Assembly (NCBI GenBank): GCA_963725085.1
Contig: CAVRXM010000001.1
Coordinates: forward strand, 620,001-684,000
Direction: 5' to 3'
DNA length: 64,000 nucleotides
Origin: VRUE01 sp963725085
Lineage (GTDB): Bacteria > Actinomycetota > Thermoleophilia > Solirubrobacterales > 70-9
Each line of letters starts with the position of its first letter. Position 1 is the first letter of the stretch. Shown here one piece after another: positions 8,925 through 17,498 of this stretch. The notes under the pieces were generated by a model. That model was not told the DNA's origin, did no database searches, and saw nothing but the letters and a program-made list of their open reading frames with translations. A program made the translations under genes and the position numbers.

Positions 8925-9615
8925 GGAGGCAAACCTACCCCCAAAGCAGAGCTTCCCCTACTCCAACTGGGGCCCCGCCGCGGCTCTATTCGGGGTCCTC
9001 CTTGCGCTGGTGGTCGGGATCATCCTCGGCATCCCGGCGGTGCTCATCGATCATCCCAGCGGCGAAGGGGACCTCAGCAGCGCCGCCAACGCGTTCGTCC
9101 AGTTCGCGACAGCGCTCGGGTTCCTGATCGTGCCGATCGCGATCGCGACGAGGGGCGGCGTGCCGATCCGCGATGCGCTGCGCCGGCTCGGGGCCCGCCG
9201 CTTCGAGGTTCCCTCGGCTCTGCTCTGGATGTTCGTCGCCGTCGTCGCCTACCTGGCGATCGCGATCCTCTACACGACCCTGTTCGGCGAACCGAAGCAG
9301 GAGGACATCGCCGAATCGTTCGGGACCCTGCCGGCCCAGATCCTCCTGATCGTCGTCGCCGCCCCGATCAGCGAGGAGGTCTGCTTCCGGGGGATGCTCT
9401 ACGGGGGCCTGCGGGAGCGGTTGCCGCGGTTTGGCGCCGCCTTGATCGGCGGCCTGATCTTCGGCGGCCTTCACGCCCTGACCGGCCTCAGCGCGGTGCC
9501 GCCGCTGATGGTCTTCGGAATCGTCCTATGTTTGCTCTACGAGAAAACCGGAGCGATCTGGCCAGGGATCATGCTTCACATGCTGAACAACTCGTTCGCG
9601 CTTCTGGGCCAGTAA
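8923..9615 (+). CDS. CPBP family intramembrane metalloprotease
   Basis: 230 residues with about six hydrophobic segments. The CAAX-protease/bacteriocin-processing (Abi) signature is complete: EEVCFRG (EExxxR) in the middle, FGGLHALTG and HMLNNS near the end supply the other catalytic His and Asn. Start MEANLPPK at 8923; this ATG shares the CATG with the divergent MscS start. Substrate unknown; members process prenylated proteins, toxins or membrane regulators. Confidence 0.85.
   Translation: MEANLPPKQSFPYSNWGPAAALFGVLLALVVGIILGIPAVLIDHPSGEGDLSSAANAFVQFATALGFLIVPIAIATRGGVPIRDALRRLGARRFEVPSALLWMFVAVVAYLAIAILYTTLFGEPKQEDIAESFGTLPAQILLIVVAAPISEEVCFRGMLYGGLRERLPRFGAALIGGLIFGGLHALTGLSAVPPLMVFGIVLCLLYEKTGAIWPGIMLHMLNNSFALLGQ
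8932..8937 (-). promoter_or_regulatory. -10 box of the MscS gene
   Basis: TAGGTT on the minus strand, 7 nt before ATG 8924; it lies inside the coding sequence of the divergent protease gene. Confidence 0.5.
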
Positions 9616-9642
9616 CGGCGCACGGCCGATCCGTCAGGCACA

Positions 9643-10633
9643 ATGTCGGCCCCGATGAGACGCCTCGTCCCGCTGATTGAGGTCGCCGCCGCCCTCGCCG
9701 CCCTCGCCGCTCCGACCGCCGCCCTCGCCGCCAAGGACGGCGCCAAGAACGGCGCGGTCAACGCCGTGCCGAAGGCGACGGTGAAGATCGAGGTCGGCCA
9801 CCTCCACGGCGGCAAGGCGCAGATCATGAGCAAGGTGCCGGTGATCGGAACGGTCCGGCCCTACGCCCCGGGCCAGTCGGTCGAAGTCAGCTTCTACCTC
9901 AATGGCGACCGGATCCAGCGGCGGACGGTGAGGGTAAGCAGGGGCAGGGGGAGCAGCGGCTCCTTCCGCGCCAGCATCAGGATCGACTCCGCCGGCAAGT
10001 ACGCGGCGCGCGCCCGCCACGCCGCGACCGCCCGGCTCGGGGGCGACAGAACCGAGCGCAAGAGCTGGCGGGTCAGCTTCCCGGCCCTGCACGAAGGCCA
10101 GTGCGGCGATGTCGTCGTCGGCTTCAAGAAGGCGATGCGGAAAATGGGCTACATCGCAAACAGCGGCCGCTGCTTCGGTGGCAAGACCGGCCGCGGCGTC
10201 CTCGGCTATCGCAAGGTCAACGGCCTCGAGCGGAGCTTCAGGGCCGGCAAGGGCCTGGTCAAGCGGGCATTCGCGGGTCGCGGCGGGTACAGGGTCCGCC
10301 ACCCGGGGGCCGGGCAGCACCTCGAGGCGCCGCTCTCGCAAGCAGGTCCTCGTCTTCGCAAAGGGCGACCGGCCCTACGCCATCTATCCCGTCTCCTCGG
10401 GCAAGCCCTCGACCCCGACCGTGACCGGGCATTTCACCTTCATCAGGCAGGAACCGGGCTACAACGCCGAGGGCATGTACTACTCGTTCTACTTCTACGG
10501 CGGCTACGCCGTGCACGGCTACAACTCGGTTCCCGACTACCCGGCGAGCCACGGCTGCATCCGCACCTTCATCGCCGACCAGCCGGAGATCTACGAGCGG
10601 ATCAACTTCGGCGAAAGCATCTTCGTCTTCTGA
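9643..10633 (+). CDS. L,D-transpeptidase (YkuD), frameshifted
   Basis: Exported peptidoglycan cross-linking enzyme. A signal peptide (about 1-29 from ATG 9643, or from ATG 9655) is followed by a beta-rich segment, a peptidoglycan-binding-like helical part (CGDVVVGFKKAMRKMGY) and the YkuD catalytic domain with HGYNSVPDYPASHGCIR, in which His and the nucleophile Cys are present. The frame switches near 10330, between LEAPLS and QVLVFAKGDRPYAIYP; the second part ends at the TGA at 10631. A one-base error restores a normal family protein. Confidence 0.82.
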
Positions 10634-10689
10634 AACTGGACCGGCTGAGGGGCCCTCACTGGCCCTGTCATCGGCGCCGTCGCCGCGCG

Positions 10690-10695
10690 TAGGCT
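10690..10695 (+). promoter_or_regulatory. -10 box for the 10704 operon
   Basis: TAGGCT, 8 nt before GTG 10704. Confidence 0.5.
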
Positions 10696-10703
10696 TCTCG
10701 CCG

Positions 10704-11093
10704 GTGATTTCCGAGCGCGCGCTGCAGGCGATCCTGGCCTTCACGGCCGCCTTCCACGTCGTCCTCGGCCTGATGGCCCTGGTCGCGCCCGACACGTTCT
10801 TCGAACAGATCGGCCACTACGGGGTCGAGAACTCCCACTATGTCGGCGACGTCGGGGGCTTCTACCTCGCCATAGGTGTCGCGCTCGCGATCTCGGTCGT
10901 TCGGCCCGCATGGCGGGCGCCGCTGCTCTGGCTCGGCGCCCTCTGGTATGGGTTCCACGCGATCAACCACGTGTTCGACACCGGTGAAGCGAAGAGCGAC
11001 ACGCGCGGCTGGGGCGACACGCTGCTGATCGCCGCCGGCGCGTTCGGAGCCTGCTGGCTGGCGCGGGTCTCGGAAAGGCTCGACCGCGGATGA
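10704..11093 (+). CDS. Small four-helix membrane protein
   Basis: 129 residues with four hydrophobic stretches (about 8-28, 48-65, 70-90, 103-122), similar in layout to DUF4345-type membrane proteins. It has a GTG start with a -10 box directly upstream. Its stop overlaps the start of the epimerase gene (ATGA), so the two are translationally coupled. No catalytic motif is seen and no function is assigned. Confidence 0.75.
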   Translation: MISERALQAILAFTAAFHVVLGLMALVAPDTFFEQIGHYGVENSHYVGDVGGFYLAIGVALAISVVRPAWRAPLLWLGALWYGFHAINHVFDTGEAKSDTRGWGDTLLIAAGAFGACWLARVSERLDRG

Positions 11094-12025
11094 GGGTGTT
11101 CGTCGCCGGGGCGAGCGGAGCGATGGGCCGGCCCCTCGTCCGCCAACTGGTCGCGGCAGGGCATGAGGTCACCGGCACGACCCGGCGCGAGGAGCGCGCG
11201 GCCGGAATCCGCGCGGCAGGCGCCACCGCTGCCCTCTGCGACGTGTTCGATTCCGACGCCCTCGCCCGAGCGGTCGCCGAGGCCGAGCCGGAGGTCGTCG
11301 TCCACGCCCTCACCGCGCTGCCTGACCGGATCGAGTGGAAGGCGAGGCAGGACCCCGTCGCCGCCACCAACAGGCTGCGCGAAGAGGGGACCCGCAACCT
11401 GATCGGGGCGGCGAGGGCGGCCGGCGTTCGGCGGGTCGTCGCCGAGAGCGTCGCCTTCCTCTATGAGCCGAGCGGCGACTGGGTCAAGGACGAGGACGCG
11501 CCGCTCTTCACCGGCGCTCCGGGCCGCTTCGGCAAGGCGGTCGCGGCGCTGGCCGACCTCGAGCGCCAGGTTCTCGGCGACGATGGAATCGAGGGGCTCG
11601 TCCTCCGCTTCGGCTGGTTCTACGGCCCCGGTACGAGCTACGCCGCCGATCGCGCCGTGGCCGAGGACTTCCACAGGCGCCGGTTTCCGATCGTCGGCAA
11701 GGGCAGCGGCGTCTTCTCCTTCGCCCACGTCGAGGACGTCGCCGGGGCGACGGTCGCCGCGATCGAAAGCGATGCGGTCGGCGTCCTCAACGTCGTCGAC
11801 GACGAGCCGGCGCCCCAGCGCGAGTGGGCCCCGGTCTACGCAGACGCGGTCGGGGCGAAGAAGCCGCGCCGGGTGCCGCTCTGGCTGGCGAAGCTGATCG
11901 CCGGCCCGGTCGCCCTCAACGCGGTTGAGCTTCGCGGCGCCTCCAACGCCCGCGCCAAGCGCGAGCTGGGGTGGGAGCCGCGCTTCCCGAGCTGGCGCCA
12001 GGGCTTCCGCGAGGCGCTCGGCTGA
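11090..12025 (+). CDS. NAD(P)-dependent epimerase/dehydratase (extended SDR family)
   Basis: 311 residues, cytoplasmic. The Rossmann motif is at the start (VFVAGASGAMGRPLVRQL). A classic YxxxK is not clear: the expected region reads FTGAPGRFGKAVAAL, so this looks like an atypical SDR related to nucleoside-diphosphate-sugar epimerases. The C-terminus RELGWEPRFPSWRQGF is typical of that group. Coupled to the preceding membrane protein by ATGA. Substrate unknown. Confidence 0.85.
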   Translation: MRVFVAGASGAMGRPLVRQLVAAGHEVTGTTRREERAAGIRAAGATAALCDVFDSDALARAVAEAEPEVVVHALTALPDRIEWKARQDPVAATNRLREEGTRNLIGAARAAGVRRVVAESVAFLYEPSGDWVKDEDAPLFTGAPGRFGKAVAALADLERQVLGDDGIEGLVLRFGWFYGPGTSYAADRAVAEDFHRRRFPIVGKGSGVFSFAHVEDVAGATVAAIESDAVGVLNVVDDEPAPQREWAPVYADAVGAKKPRRVPLWLAKLIAGPVALNAVELRGASNARAKRELGWEPRFPSWRQGFREALG

Positions 12026-12036
12026 CGCCTCCTCCG

Positions 12037-12042
12037 TAGGAT
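12037..12042 (+). promoter_or_regulatory. -10 box for the pyrE leader ORF
   Basis: TAGGAT, 7 nt before ATG 12050. Confidence 0.5.
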
Positions 12043-12049
12043 TCGCCGC

Positions 12050-12115
12050 ATGAGTGCGGAGCGAGGAAGCGTGCACCTCTGGTTCTCCGCGCACCGAGCG
12101 AAGCACGAAAGGTAA
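12050..12115 (+). CDS. Putative 21-codon leader peptide of pyrE
   Basis: A short ORF, MSAERGSVHLWFSAHRAKHE plus Arg, starting 7 nt after a -10 box. Its stop codon overlaps the pyrE start (TAATG). The geometry suggests a leaderless leader peptide translationally coupled to pyrE, possibly for regulation, but no antiterminator hairpins were identified. It could simply be a coupling ORF, or untranslated. Confidence 0.4.
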   Translation: MSAERGSVHLWFSAHRAKHER

Positions 12116-12690
12116 TGGTGGCCGGCGCCGATCTCGAAGCTGCGAAGGGGACCCTGCTCGCCGAGCTGCGCGAGCACTCGCTCGTGATCGGCGAGGTGAC
12201 GCTCTCGAGCGGCGCCGTCGCCCAGTACTACGTCGACGCTCGCCGCGCCCTGCTGCGCCCCGCCGGCTTCCTTGCGGCCGGCGAGCTGATCGCCGCCGCC
12301 GCGATCGAGGCCGGCGCCGCCGCCGTCGGCGGCCCCGCGACCGCGGCGATCCCGCTCGCCTGCGCGGCGATCGCGGTCGAGGCCGGGTCCGGCCTGGCCG
12401 GGTTCTTCGTCCGCGGCGAGCGCAAGGAGCACGGCCTGCAGCGCTGGGTCGAGGGCCCGGTCGGCCCCGGCGACCGCTGCCTCGTCGTCGAGGACACGGT
12501 GACCAGCGGCGGCTCGACGGTCGACGCGATCGAGCGCATCCGGGCCGAGGGGCTCGAGGTGGCGGGGGTGCTCGCCGCCGTCGACCGTCTTGCGGGCGGC
12601 GGCGAGGCGATCGAGGCGGCGGCGGCCGCGCCCTACCGCGCACTGGTCACGATCGACGAGCTCTACCCGGACCGGCCGGACAGGCGCTGA
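12115..12690 (+). CDS. pyrE: Orotate phosphoribosyltransferase
   Basis: 191 residues. Transfers phosphoribose from PRPP to orotate to make OMP in de novo pyrimidine synthesis. The PRPP-binding motif CLVVEDTVTSGGST is at about 120-133, and the N-terminal VIGEVTLSSGAVAQYYVD is the PyrE hood region. The flexible loop FFVRGERKEHG is present. The start is ATG at 12115 (a GTG two codons later is possible), overlapping the leader ORF stop. The stop overlaps the next gene start (ATGA). Confidence 0.93.
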   Translation: MVAGADLEAAKGTLLAELREHSLVIGEVTLSSGAVAQYYVDARRALLRPAGFLAAGELIAAAAIEAGAAAVGGPATAAIPLACAAIAVEAGSGLAGFFVRGERKEHGLQRWVEGPVGPGDRCLVVEDTVTSGGSTVDAIERIRAEGLEVAGVLAAVDRLAGGGEAIEAAAAAPYRALVTIDELYPDRPDRR

Positions 12691-13352
12691 TGGAGCCCGA
12701 CGCGGTCGAGATCAGGGTCGTCGGCTGCCTGGTCGAGAAGCAGCGGACGACCCCCGACGTCTACCCGCTCTCGGTCAACGCGCTGCGGCTCGCCTGCAAC
12801 CAGTCGACGAATCGCGATCCGGTCGTCTCCTACGACGAGGAGACCGTGGTCGAGGCCCTGCGGCGCCTCGCCCTCCGCGGCTGGACCAGGCTCGCGAGCG
12901 GCGCCGGCAGCCGCGCCCGCAAGTACCGCCACCTCCTCGACGATGCGCTCGACGTCGACCCGGCCGAGGTCTCGCTGCTGGCGGTCCTGATGCTGCGCGG
13001 CGAACAGACCCCGGGGCAGCTGAAGCAGCGGGCCGAGCGGCTGTACGACTTCGAGAGCCTGCCCGCCGTCCACGAGACTCTCGGCAAGCTGGTCGAGCGC
13101 GGCCTCGTCGCCCGCCACCCGCGCCGCCCCGGCCAGAAGGAGGACCGCTACGAGCAGCTGCTCGGGCCGGGCGCCGGGGCGGAGGACGGGGATCGAGAGA
13201 CGATCCCCGCCGGGACCGCCGATGAACCAACACCAGACCCCGCGCCGGGCGCCGGATCGCCGTCCGAAGATCGCCTCGGGAGGATCGAGCGCGAGGTCGC
13301 CGAGCTCCGCTCCCAGCTCGAGTCGCTGCGGGCCGAACTGGGGGGAGGATGA
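12690..13352 (+). CDS. YceH/DUF480 family winged-helix protein
   Basis: 220 residues. DUF480 proteins have two winged-helix repeats: here VEIRVVGCLVEKQRTTPD begins the first and AVLMLRGEQTPGQLKQRA the second, with KEDRYEQLL closing the core near residue 155. A variable acidic linker and a C-terminal coiled coil (RIEREVAELRSQLESLRAEL) follow. Coupled to pyrE and to the following secreted protein by ATGA overlaps. The molecular role is unknown; a regulatory DNA-binding role is plausible. Confidence 0.87.
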   Translation: MEPDAVEIRVVGCLVEKQRTTPDVYPLSVNALRLACNQSTNRDPVVSYDEETVVEALRRLALRGWTRLASGAGSRARKYRHLLDDALDVDPAEVSLLAVLMLRGEQTPGQLKQRAERLYDFESLPAVHETLGKLVERGLVARHPRRPGQKEDRYEQLLGPGAGAEDGDRETIPAGTADEPTPDPAPGAGSPSEDRLGRIEREVAELRSQLESLRAELGGG

Positions 13353-13843
13353 AGCGCGCGTTTGGCATCGCCGGCCTGCTCCTCGCCTGCGCCCTGGCGA
13401 CTCCGATCGCGGCGCCGGCCCTCGAAGCCCCGCGGGCCGAATATCGCGATCAGGTCGAGCCGATCTGCCAGGCCGAGGGGGAAGCGAAGGAGCGCATCAT
13501 GGGCGGCGTCCGCGCCATCCCGCCTGGAGGAGCAGACACCGCGGTGAAGGAACAAGGCAGACGGCTGCTGAGGGCGTCGACGGCACTCGGCCACGCCCTG
13601 GCGAAGTTGCGCGGGGTTCCGCGCCCCGAAATCGACGCCCACCGACTCGACCGGTGGTTGGACCAGGTCTCCGACCAGGTGGTGCGGCTGCGCAAGGCCG
13701 GGAAGGCCGCGATCGCGGGGGAACGCTCGCGCGCCCAGAAGCTGGTCGTCCAATTCACCAACGGCTCGCGCAAGGCCAACAACCTCGTCGTCGCCTACGA
13801 ATTCCGCCACTGCCTGATTGAAGAAAACGGGTTCACCCCTTAG
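13349..13843 (+). CDS. Secreted protein of unknown function
   Basis: 164 residues. A signal peptide (MKRAFGIAGLLLACALATPI..APA, cleavage about residue 25) is followed by a mostly helical Arg/Lys-rich domain with Cys near residue 36 (VEPICQAEGEAKE) and Cys near 155 (FRHCLIEENG), which could form a disulfide. Similar small helical exported proteins are common in soil actinobacteria, without a known role. Last gene of the operon; a strong hairpin follows. Confidence 0.75.
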   Translation: MKRAFGIAGLLLACALATPIAAPALEAPRAEYRDQVEPICQAEGEAKERIMGGVRAIPPGGADTAVKEQGRRLLRASTALGHALAKLRGVPRPEIDAHRLDRWLDQVSDQVVRLRKAGKAAIAGERSRAQKLVVQFTNGSRKANNLVVAYEFRHCLIEENGFTP

Positions 13844-13845
13844 GC

Positions 13846-13886
13846 CAAGGCGCTTTTCCGAACCTGTGCTTTCGGAAAGCGCCTTG
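13846..13886 (+). terminator. Hairpin terminator after the pyrE operon
   Basis: Arms CAAGGCGCTTTTCCGAA (13846-13862) and TTCGGAAAGCGCCTTG (13871-13886) pair with one bulged T around an 8-nt loop, starting 3 nt after the stop codon. Confidence 0.75.
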
Positions 13887-13919
13887 CCCGCGCCCCTCGC
13901 AGGCTTGGCGGATGCGGCG

Positions 13920-13925
13920 TAGGCT
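13920..13925 (+). promoter_or_regulatory. -10 box for the hydrolase-cyclase gene
   Basis: TAGGCT, 6 nt before ATG 13932. Confidence 0.55.
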
Positions 13926-13931
13926 GCGGCC

Positions 13932-15290
13932 ATGCCACCGCAGACCCAGTACGCGCGCAGCGGCGAGATCGGCATCGCCTATCAGGTGGTCGGCGAGGGC
14001 GAGATGGACGTGGTTCTCGCCTTCCCGTTCGTCTCCCATCTCGATCTGGTCTGGGAGAGCCCCGCAATCACTCGCTTCGTCGAGCGGCTCAGCTCGTTCG
14101 CGCGGGTGATCCTCTTCGACCGGCGCGGCGTCGGCCTGTCTGATCCGCTCTCGGCCCCGGCGACGCTGGAGGAACGGATGGACGACGTCCGCGCGGTGAT
14201 GGACGCCGCCGGCTCCGAACGCGCGGCCCTGATCGGCGTCTCGGAGGGGGGGACGATGTGCATGCTGTTCGCCGCCACCTATCCGGAGAGAACCTCGGCC
14301 CTCGTCCTCTGCGGGGCGATGGCGAGGTCGACCTGGGCCGAGGACTACCCATGGGCCCCGGAGAGGGATTCCGCGGAGGAAGCCCTCAACGAGCTGCTCG
14401 CGCCGATGTGGGGCCAGGGAGCGTCGATCGACATCTTCGCGCCGAGTCACGCCGAGGACCCGCAGGCGCGCGAGTTCCAGGCGCGCTACGAGCGCCAGGC
14501 GGCGAGCCCGATCCGAGTTCAGCGATTCTTCGAAATGTTCCTCGACCTCGACGTGCGGGACGTCCTGCCGCTGATCCAGGCGCCGACCCTCGTCATGCAC
14601 CGGCGCCATGACCATGCGGTGAACGTCCGCGCCGGGCGCTGGCTCGCCGAGCAGATCCCCGGCAGTCGCTACCTCGAGCTGGAGGGCGTCGACCATGCTC
14701 CGTGGGCCGGTGGGGACACCGAGCGGATCCTCGACGAGATCGAGGAGTTCCTGACAGGGGTGCGGCCGGGCCCCAAGGTCGACCGGGTGCTGGCGACCGT
14801 CCTCTTCACCGACATCGTCGACTCGACCAGGCTCGCCACCGAGATCGGCGACAGCCGCTGGCGCGACCTGCTCGAGCGCCACCAGGAGCTGGTCCGCCGC
14901 CACATCGAGCGGTTCGGGGGAAGGGAGATCAAGACGACCGGCGACGGGTTCCTGGCCACCTTCGACGGGCCGACCCGCGCCGTCGAGTGCGCGCGGGCGA
15001 TCGTCGCCGGCGCGCCCTCGCTCGGGATCGAGGTGAGGGCCGGGCTGCACACCGGCGAGGTCGAGCTGATCGGCGATGACGTCGGCGGCATCGCGGTCCA
15101 CGTCGCCGCCAGGATCTCGGCGCTTGCGGAGGGCGGGACGGTGCTCGCGTCGCGCACCGTTCGCGACCTCGTGACCGGCTCCGGGATCGAGTTCGACCTC
15201 GGCGCCCGCCACTCGCTGAAGGGGGTCGCGGACGAGTGGGAGGTCTACACGGTGACCGCGACGCCGCTCTCGTCCCCCGCCGCCGCCTGA
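13932..15290 (+). CDS. Alpha/beta hydrolase fused to class III nucleotide cyclase
   Basis: 452 residues. The N-terminal alpha/beta hydrolase (about 1-275) has a nucleophile elbow GVSEGG (Ser about 98) and a late GVDHAPW (catalytic His). The C-terminal class III cyclase domain (about 285-445) shows the metal-binding Asp in LFTDIVDSTRLA and the KTTGDGFLATF segment with the second metal Asp. The substrate-specifying residues cannot be assigned with certainty. The fusion suggests that a small molecule bound or hydrolysed by the N-terminal part tunes cAMP production. Its 3' end overlaps the convergent HxlR gene by 46 nt. Confidence 0.9.
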   Translation: MPPQTQYARSGEIGIAYQVVGEGEMDVVLAFPFVSHLDLVWESPAITRFVERLSSFARVILFDRRGVGLSDPLSAPATLEERMDDVRAVMDAAGSERAALIGVSEGGTMCMLFAATYPERTSALVLCGAMARSTWAEDYPWAPERDSAEEALNELLAPMWGQGASIDIFAPSHAEDPQAREFQARYERQAASPIRVQRFFEMFLDLDVRDVLPLIQAPTLVMHRRHDHAVNVRAGRWLAEQIPGSRYLELEGVDHAPWAGGDTERILDEIEEFLTGVRPGPKVDRVLATVLFTDIVDSTRLATEIGDSRWRDLLERHQELVRRHIERFGGREIKTTGDGFLATFDGPTRAVECARAIVAGAPSLGIEVRAGLHTGEVELIGDDVGGIAVHVAARISALAEGGTVLASRTVRDLVTGSGIEFDLGARHSLKGVADEWEVYTVTATPLSSPAAA

Positions 15291-15955
15291 GCGCTCTCCG
15301 CGCACGGCTCGGGCATCGGGAAGAGGCGCAGGAACCGGCCTGCCTCGCGCCGGCCGCCCTCGATCCGGATCGCCCCCGAATCGAGCGCTGAATCGAGCGC
15401 GACCTGGCCGGTGATCAGCGCCGCGAGGTCGGCGGGGTCGCCCTCGATCGTCAGGTCCGGCGCCTCGGCGCCGCCGCGCACAAGCTCGATCTCGCCGCCA
15501 CCGACCGTGACCCGGAACCGGGTGCCTTCGACCCGCAGCTCGTAGACGGCGGTCAAACCGCCGGCCCGCTCGGGGTCGAAGAGAGAGCGAAGCGCGAGGA
15601 CGATCGAGTCGGCGCCGATCCGGGTTCCGGAGGGGGGTAGGGGTGAGCGGGCGCCCCAGCTGCCGAGCCGGGTGATCACCGGCTCCAGCTCGGCGCCCCA
15701 CTCGGTCAGCTCGTAGACCCACGAGCCGGCGGGCGGGGCAAGCTTGCGGCGGCGGATGACGCCTCCGCTCTCGAGCTCCCGGAGGCGCTCGGAGAGTATG
15801 TTGGGACTGGCTCCCGGCAGGCCGGCGCGGATGTCCGTAAAGCGCTTGGGGCCGAGCAGAAGCTCACGGACGACCAGCAGCGCCCACCGCTCCCCGACCA
15901 CGTCGAGAGCGGAGGCGAATCGGCATGCGTCCCCGTAGGAGCGGGTAGTCGCCAT
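15245..15955 (-). CDS. HxlR-type transcriptional regulator with C-terminal SCP2-like domain
   Basis: 236 residues. The winged helix of the HxlR family occupies about 1-110 (CRFASALDVVGERWALLVV, FTDIRAGLPGASPNILSERL). The rest resembles the SCP2/sterol-carrier-like tail often seen on these actinobacterial regulators (DLTIEGDPADLAALITG) and may bind a hydrophobic ligand. It is divergent from the MFS pump, which it probably controls; both have -10 boxes in the 76-nt gap. ATG at 15955 is 6 nt from its -10 box. Confidence 0.88.
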   Translation of the reverse strand: MATTRSYGDACRFASALDVVGERWALLVVRELLLGPKRFTDIRAGLPGASPNILSERLRELESGGVIRRRKLAPPAGSWVYELTEWGAELEPVITRLGSWGARSPLPPSGTRIGADSIVLALRSLFDPERAGGLTAVYELRVEGTRFRVTVGGGEIELVRGGAEAPDLTIEGDPADLAALITGQVALDSALDSGAIRIEGGRREAGRFLRLFPMPEPCAESAQAAAGDESGVAVTV

Positions 15956-15961
15956 GTCGGC

Positions 15962-15967
15962 AGTCTA
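15962..15967 (-). promoter_or_regulatory. -10 box of the HxlR regulator
   Basis: TAGACT on the minus strand, 6 nt before ATG 15955, in an A/T-rich 76-nt divergent promoter region. Confidence 0.55.
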
Positions 15968-16019
15968 TGTCTTTTAGTACAAACTTGCAACCTGGTAGTC
16001 ATTTTTCAGGAGTATTTGC

Positions 16020-16025
16020 TAGGGT
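16020..16025 (+). promoter_or_regulatory. -10 box of the MFS pump gene
   Basis: TAGGGT, 6 nt before ATG 16032. Confidence 0.55.
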
Positions 16026-16031
16026 CACAGC

Positions 16032-17498
16032 ATGACCGCCGCCGAAGACCGCCGCCGCTGGCTCGCCCTCTACGTCCTCTGCACGGGGGTCCTCATGATC
16101 GTCCTCGACATCACGATCGTGAACGTCGCCCTGCCCTCGATCCAGGAGGACCTCGGGTTCAGCCAGAGCAGCCTCGCCTGGGTCGTCAACGCGTACCTGA
16201 TCCCGTTCGGGGGCCTGCTGCTGCTGGTCGGCAGGCTCGGTGACCTGGTCGGCAAACGGCGCATCTTCCTCACCGGGCTCACGGTCTTCATCTTCGCCTC
16301 GCTCTTCTGCGCCGTCTCCCAGACCCAGGGGATGCTGATCTCCGCGCGGTTCATCCAGGGGGTCGCCGGCGCGCTCACCTCGGCGGTGGTGCTGGGGATG
16401 ATCGTGACGATGTTCCCCGAGCCCCGCGAGCAGGCGAAAGCGATCGGGGTCTACGGGTTCGTCGCCTCGGCCGGCGGCTCGATCGGCCTCCTCGCGGGCG
16501 GCGTCCTGACCGAGGCGATCAGCTGGCACTGGATCTTCTTCATCAACATCCCGGTCGGGATCCTGACCGCCTTCCTCTCGGTGCGGCTGGTCGACGACGT
16601 CCCCGGGATCGGCCTCGACAAGGGTGCCGACATCCCCGGGGCCGTTCTGCTCGTCGGCGGGCTGATGCTCGGCGTCTACACGATCCTCCACGTCGCCGAC
16701 GTCGGCTGGGGGGCGACCGAGACGCTGGTGCTCGGCGCGATCTCGATCGCGCTCGAGGCGGCGTTCATCGCCCGCCAGGCCCGGATCGAGACGCCGCTGA
16801 TGCCACTGCGGCTGTTCCACTCGCGCAACGTGACCGGGGCCAACGCGATCCAGGCCCTGCTCGTCGCCGGGATGTTCTCGATGTTCTTCCTCGGCGCGCT
16901 CTACCTGCAGCGGATCCTCGGCTACGACCCGCTCGAGGTCGGTCTCGCTTTCCTGCCGACGACGATCGTGATGGGGACGATGTCGCTCGGGTTCTCGGAA
17001 AAGCTGATCATGCGCTTCGGGCCGCGGCGCACCCTGATCGCCGGCCTCGTCCTGATCGGCGTCGGGCTTCTCCTGTTCGCGCGCACCCCGGTCGACGGCC
17101 AGTACTCGACCGACCTCCTGGCGCCGCTGCTGCTGACCGGCCTCGGGATCGGAACCTCGTTCCCGTCGCTGATGACGCTGGCGATGTCGGGAGCGACTCC
17201 GGAGGACGCCGGGCTCGCCTCGGGGTTGGTCAACACCAGCGCCCAGGTCGGCGGCGCGATCGGGCTCGCGGTCCTGGCGACCCTGGCCAGCCAGCGGACG
17301 GACTCCCAGCTCGAAGCCGGCGCCTCGCAGCTCTCGGCGCTCAACTCCGGGTTCCATCTGGCCTACGTCGTCGGCGCGGCGCTGGTCGCGGTGGCCCTCG
17401 TCGTCGCCGTCGTCGCCCTCCGCTACGAGCCGGTGCCCGAAGGGGCCGAGGCGCCGGAGCGCGAGTCGGCCGGCGAGCCCGCCTACTCCGAGGGCTAG
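16032..17498 (+). CDS. MFS multidrug efflux transporter (DHA2/EmrB-QacA type)
   Basis: 488 residues with about 14 transmembrane helices. Drug:H+ antiporter-2 motifs: LDITIVNVALPSI in helix 1 (motif D1), GRLGDLVGKRRIFLTG (motif A) between helices 2 and 3, and GSIGLLAGGVLTE (motif C region) in helix 5. Exports lipophilic compounds using the proton gradient. Divergent from the HxlR gene. Its stop TAG shares CTAG with the stop of the convergent GroES-like gene. Confidence 0.93.
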   Translation: MTAAEDRRRWLALYVLCTGVLMIVLDITIVNVALPSIQEDLGFSQSSLAWVVNAYLIPFGGLLLLVGRLGDLVGKRRIFLTGLTVFIFASLFCAVSQTQGMLISARFIQGVAGALTSAVVLGMIVTMFPEPREQAKAIGVYGFVASAGGSIGLLAGGVLTEAISWHWIFFINIPVGILTAFLSVRLVDDVPGIGLDKGADIPGAVLLVGGLMLGVYTILHVADVGWGATETLVLGAISIALEAAFIARQARIETPLMPLRLFHSRNVTGANAIQALLVAGMFSMFFLGALYLQRILGYDPLEVGLAFLPTTIVMGTMSLGFSEKLIMRFGPRRTLIAGLVLIGVGLLLFARTPVDGQYSTDLLAPLLLTGLGIGTSFPSLMTLAMSGATPEDAGLASGLVNTSAQVGGAIGLAVLATLASQRTDSQLEAGASQLSALNSGFHLAYVVGAALVAVALVVAVVALRYEPVPEGAEAPERESAGEPAYSEG

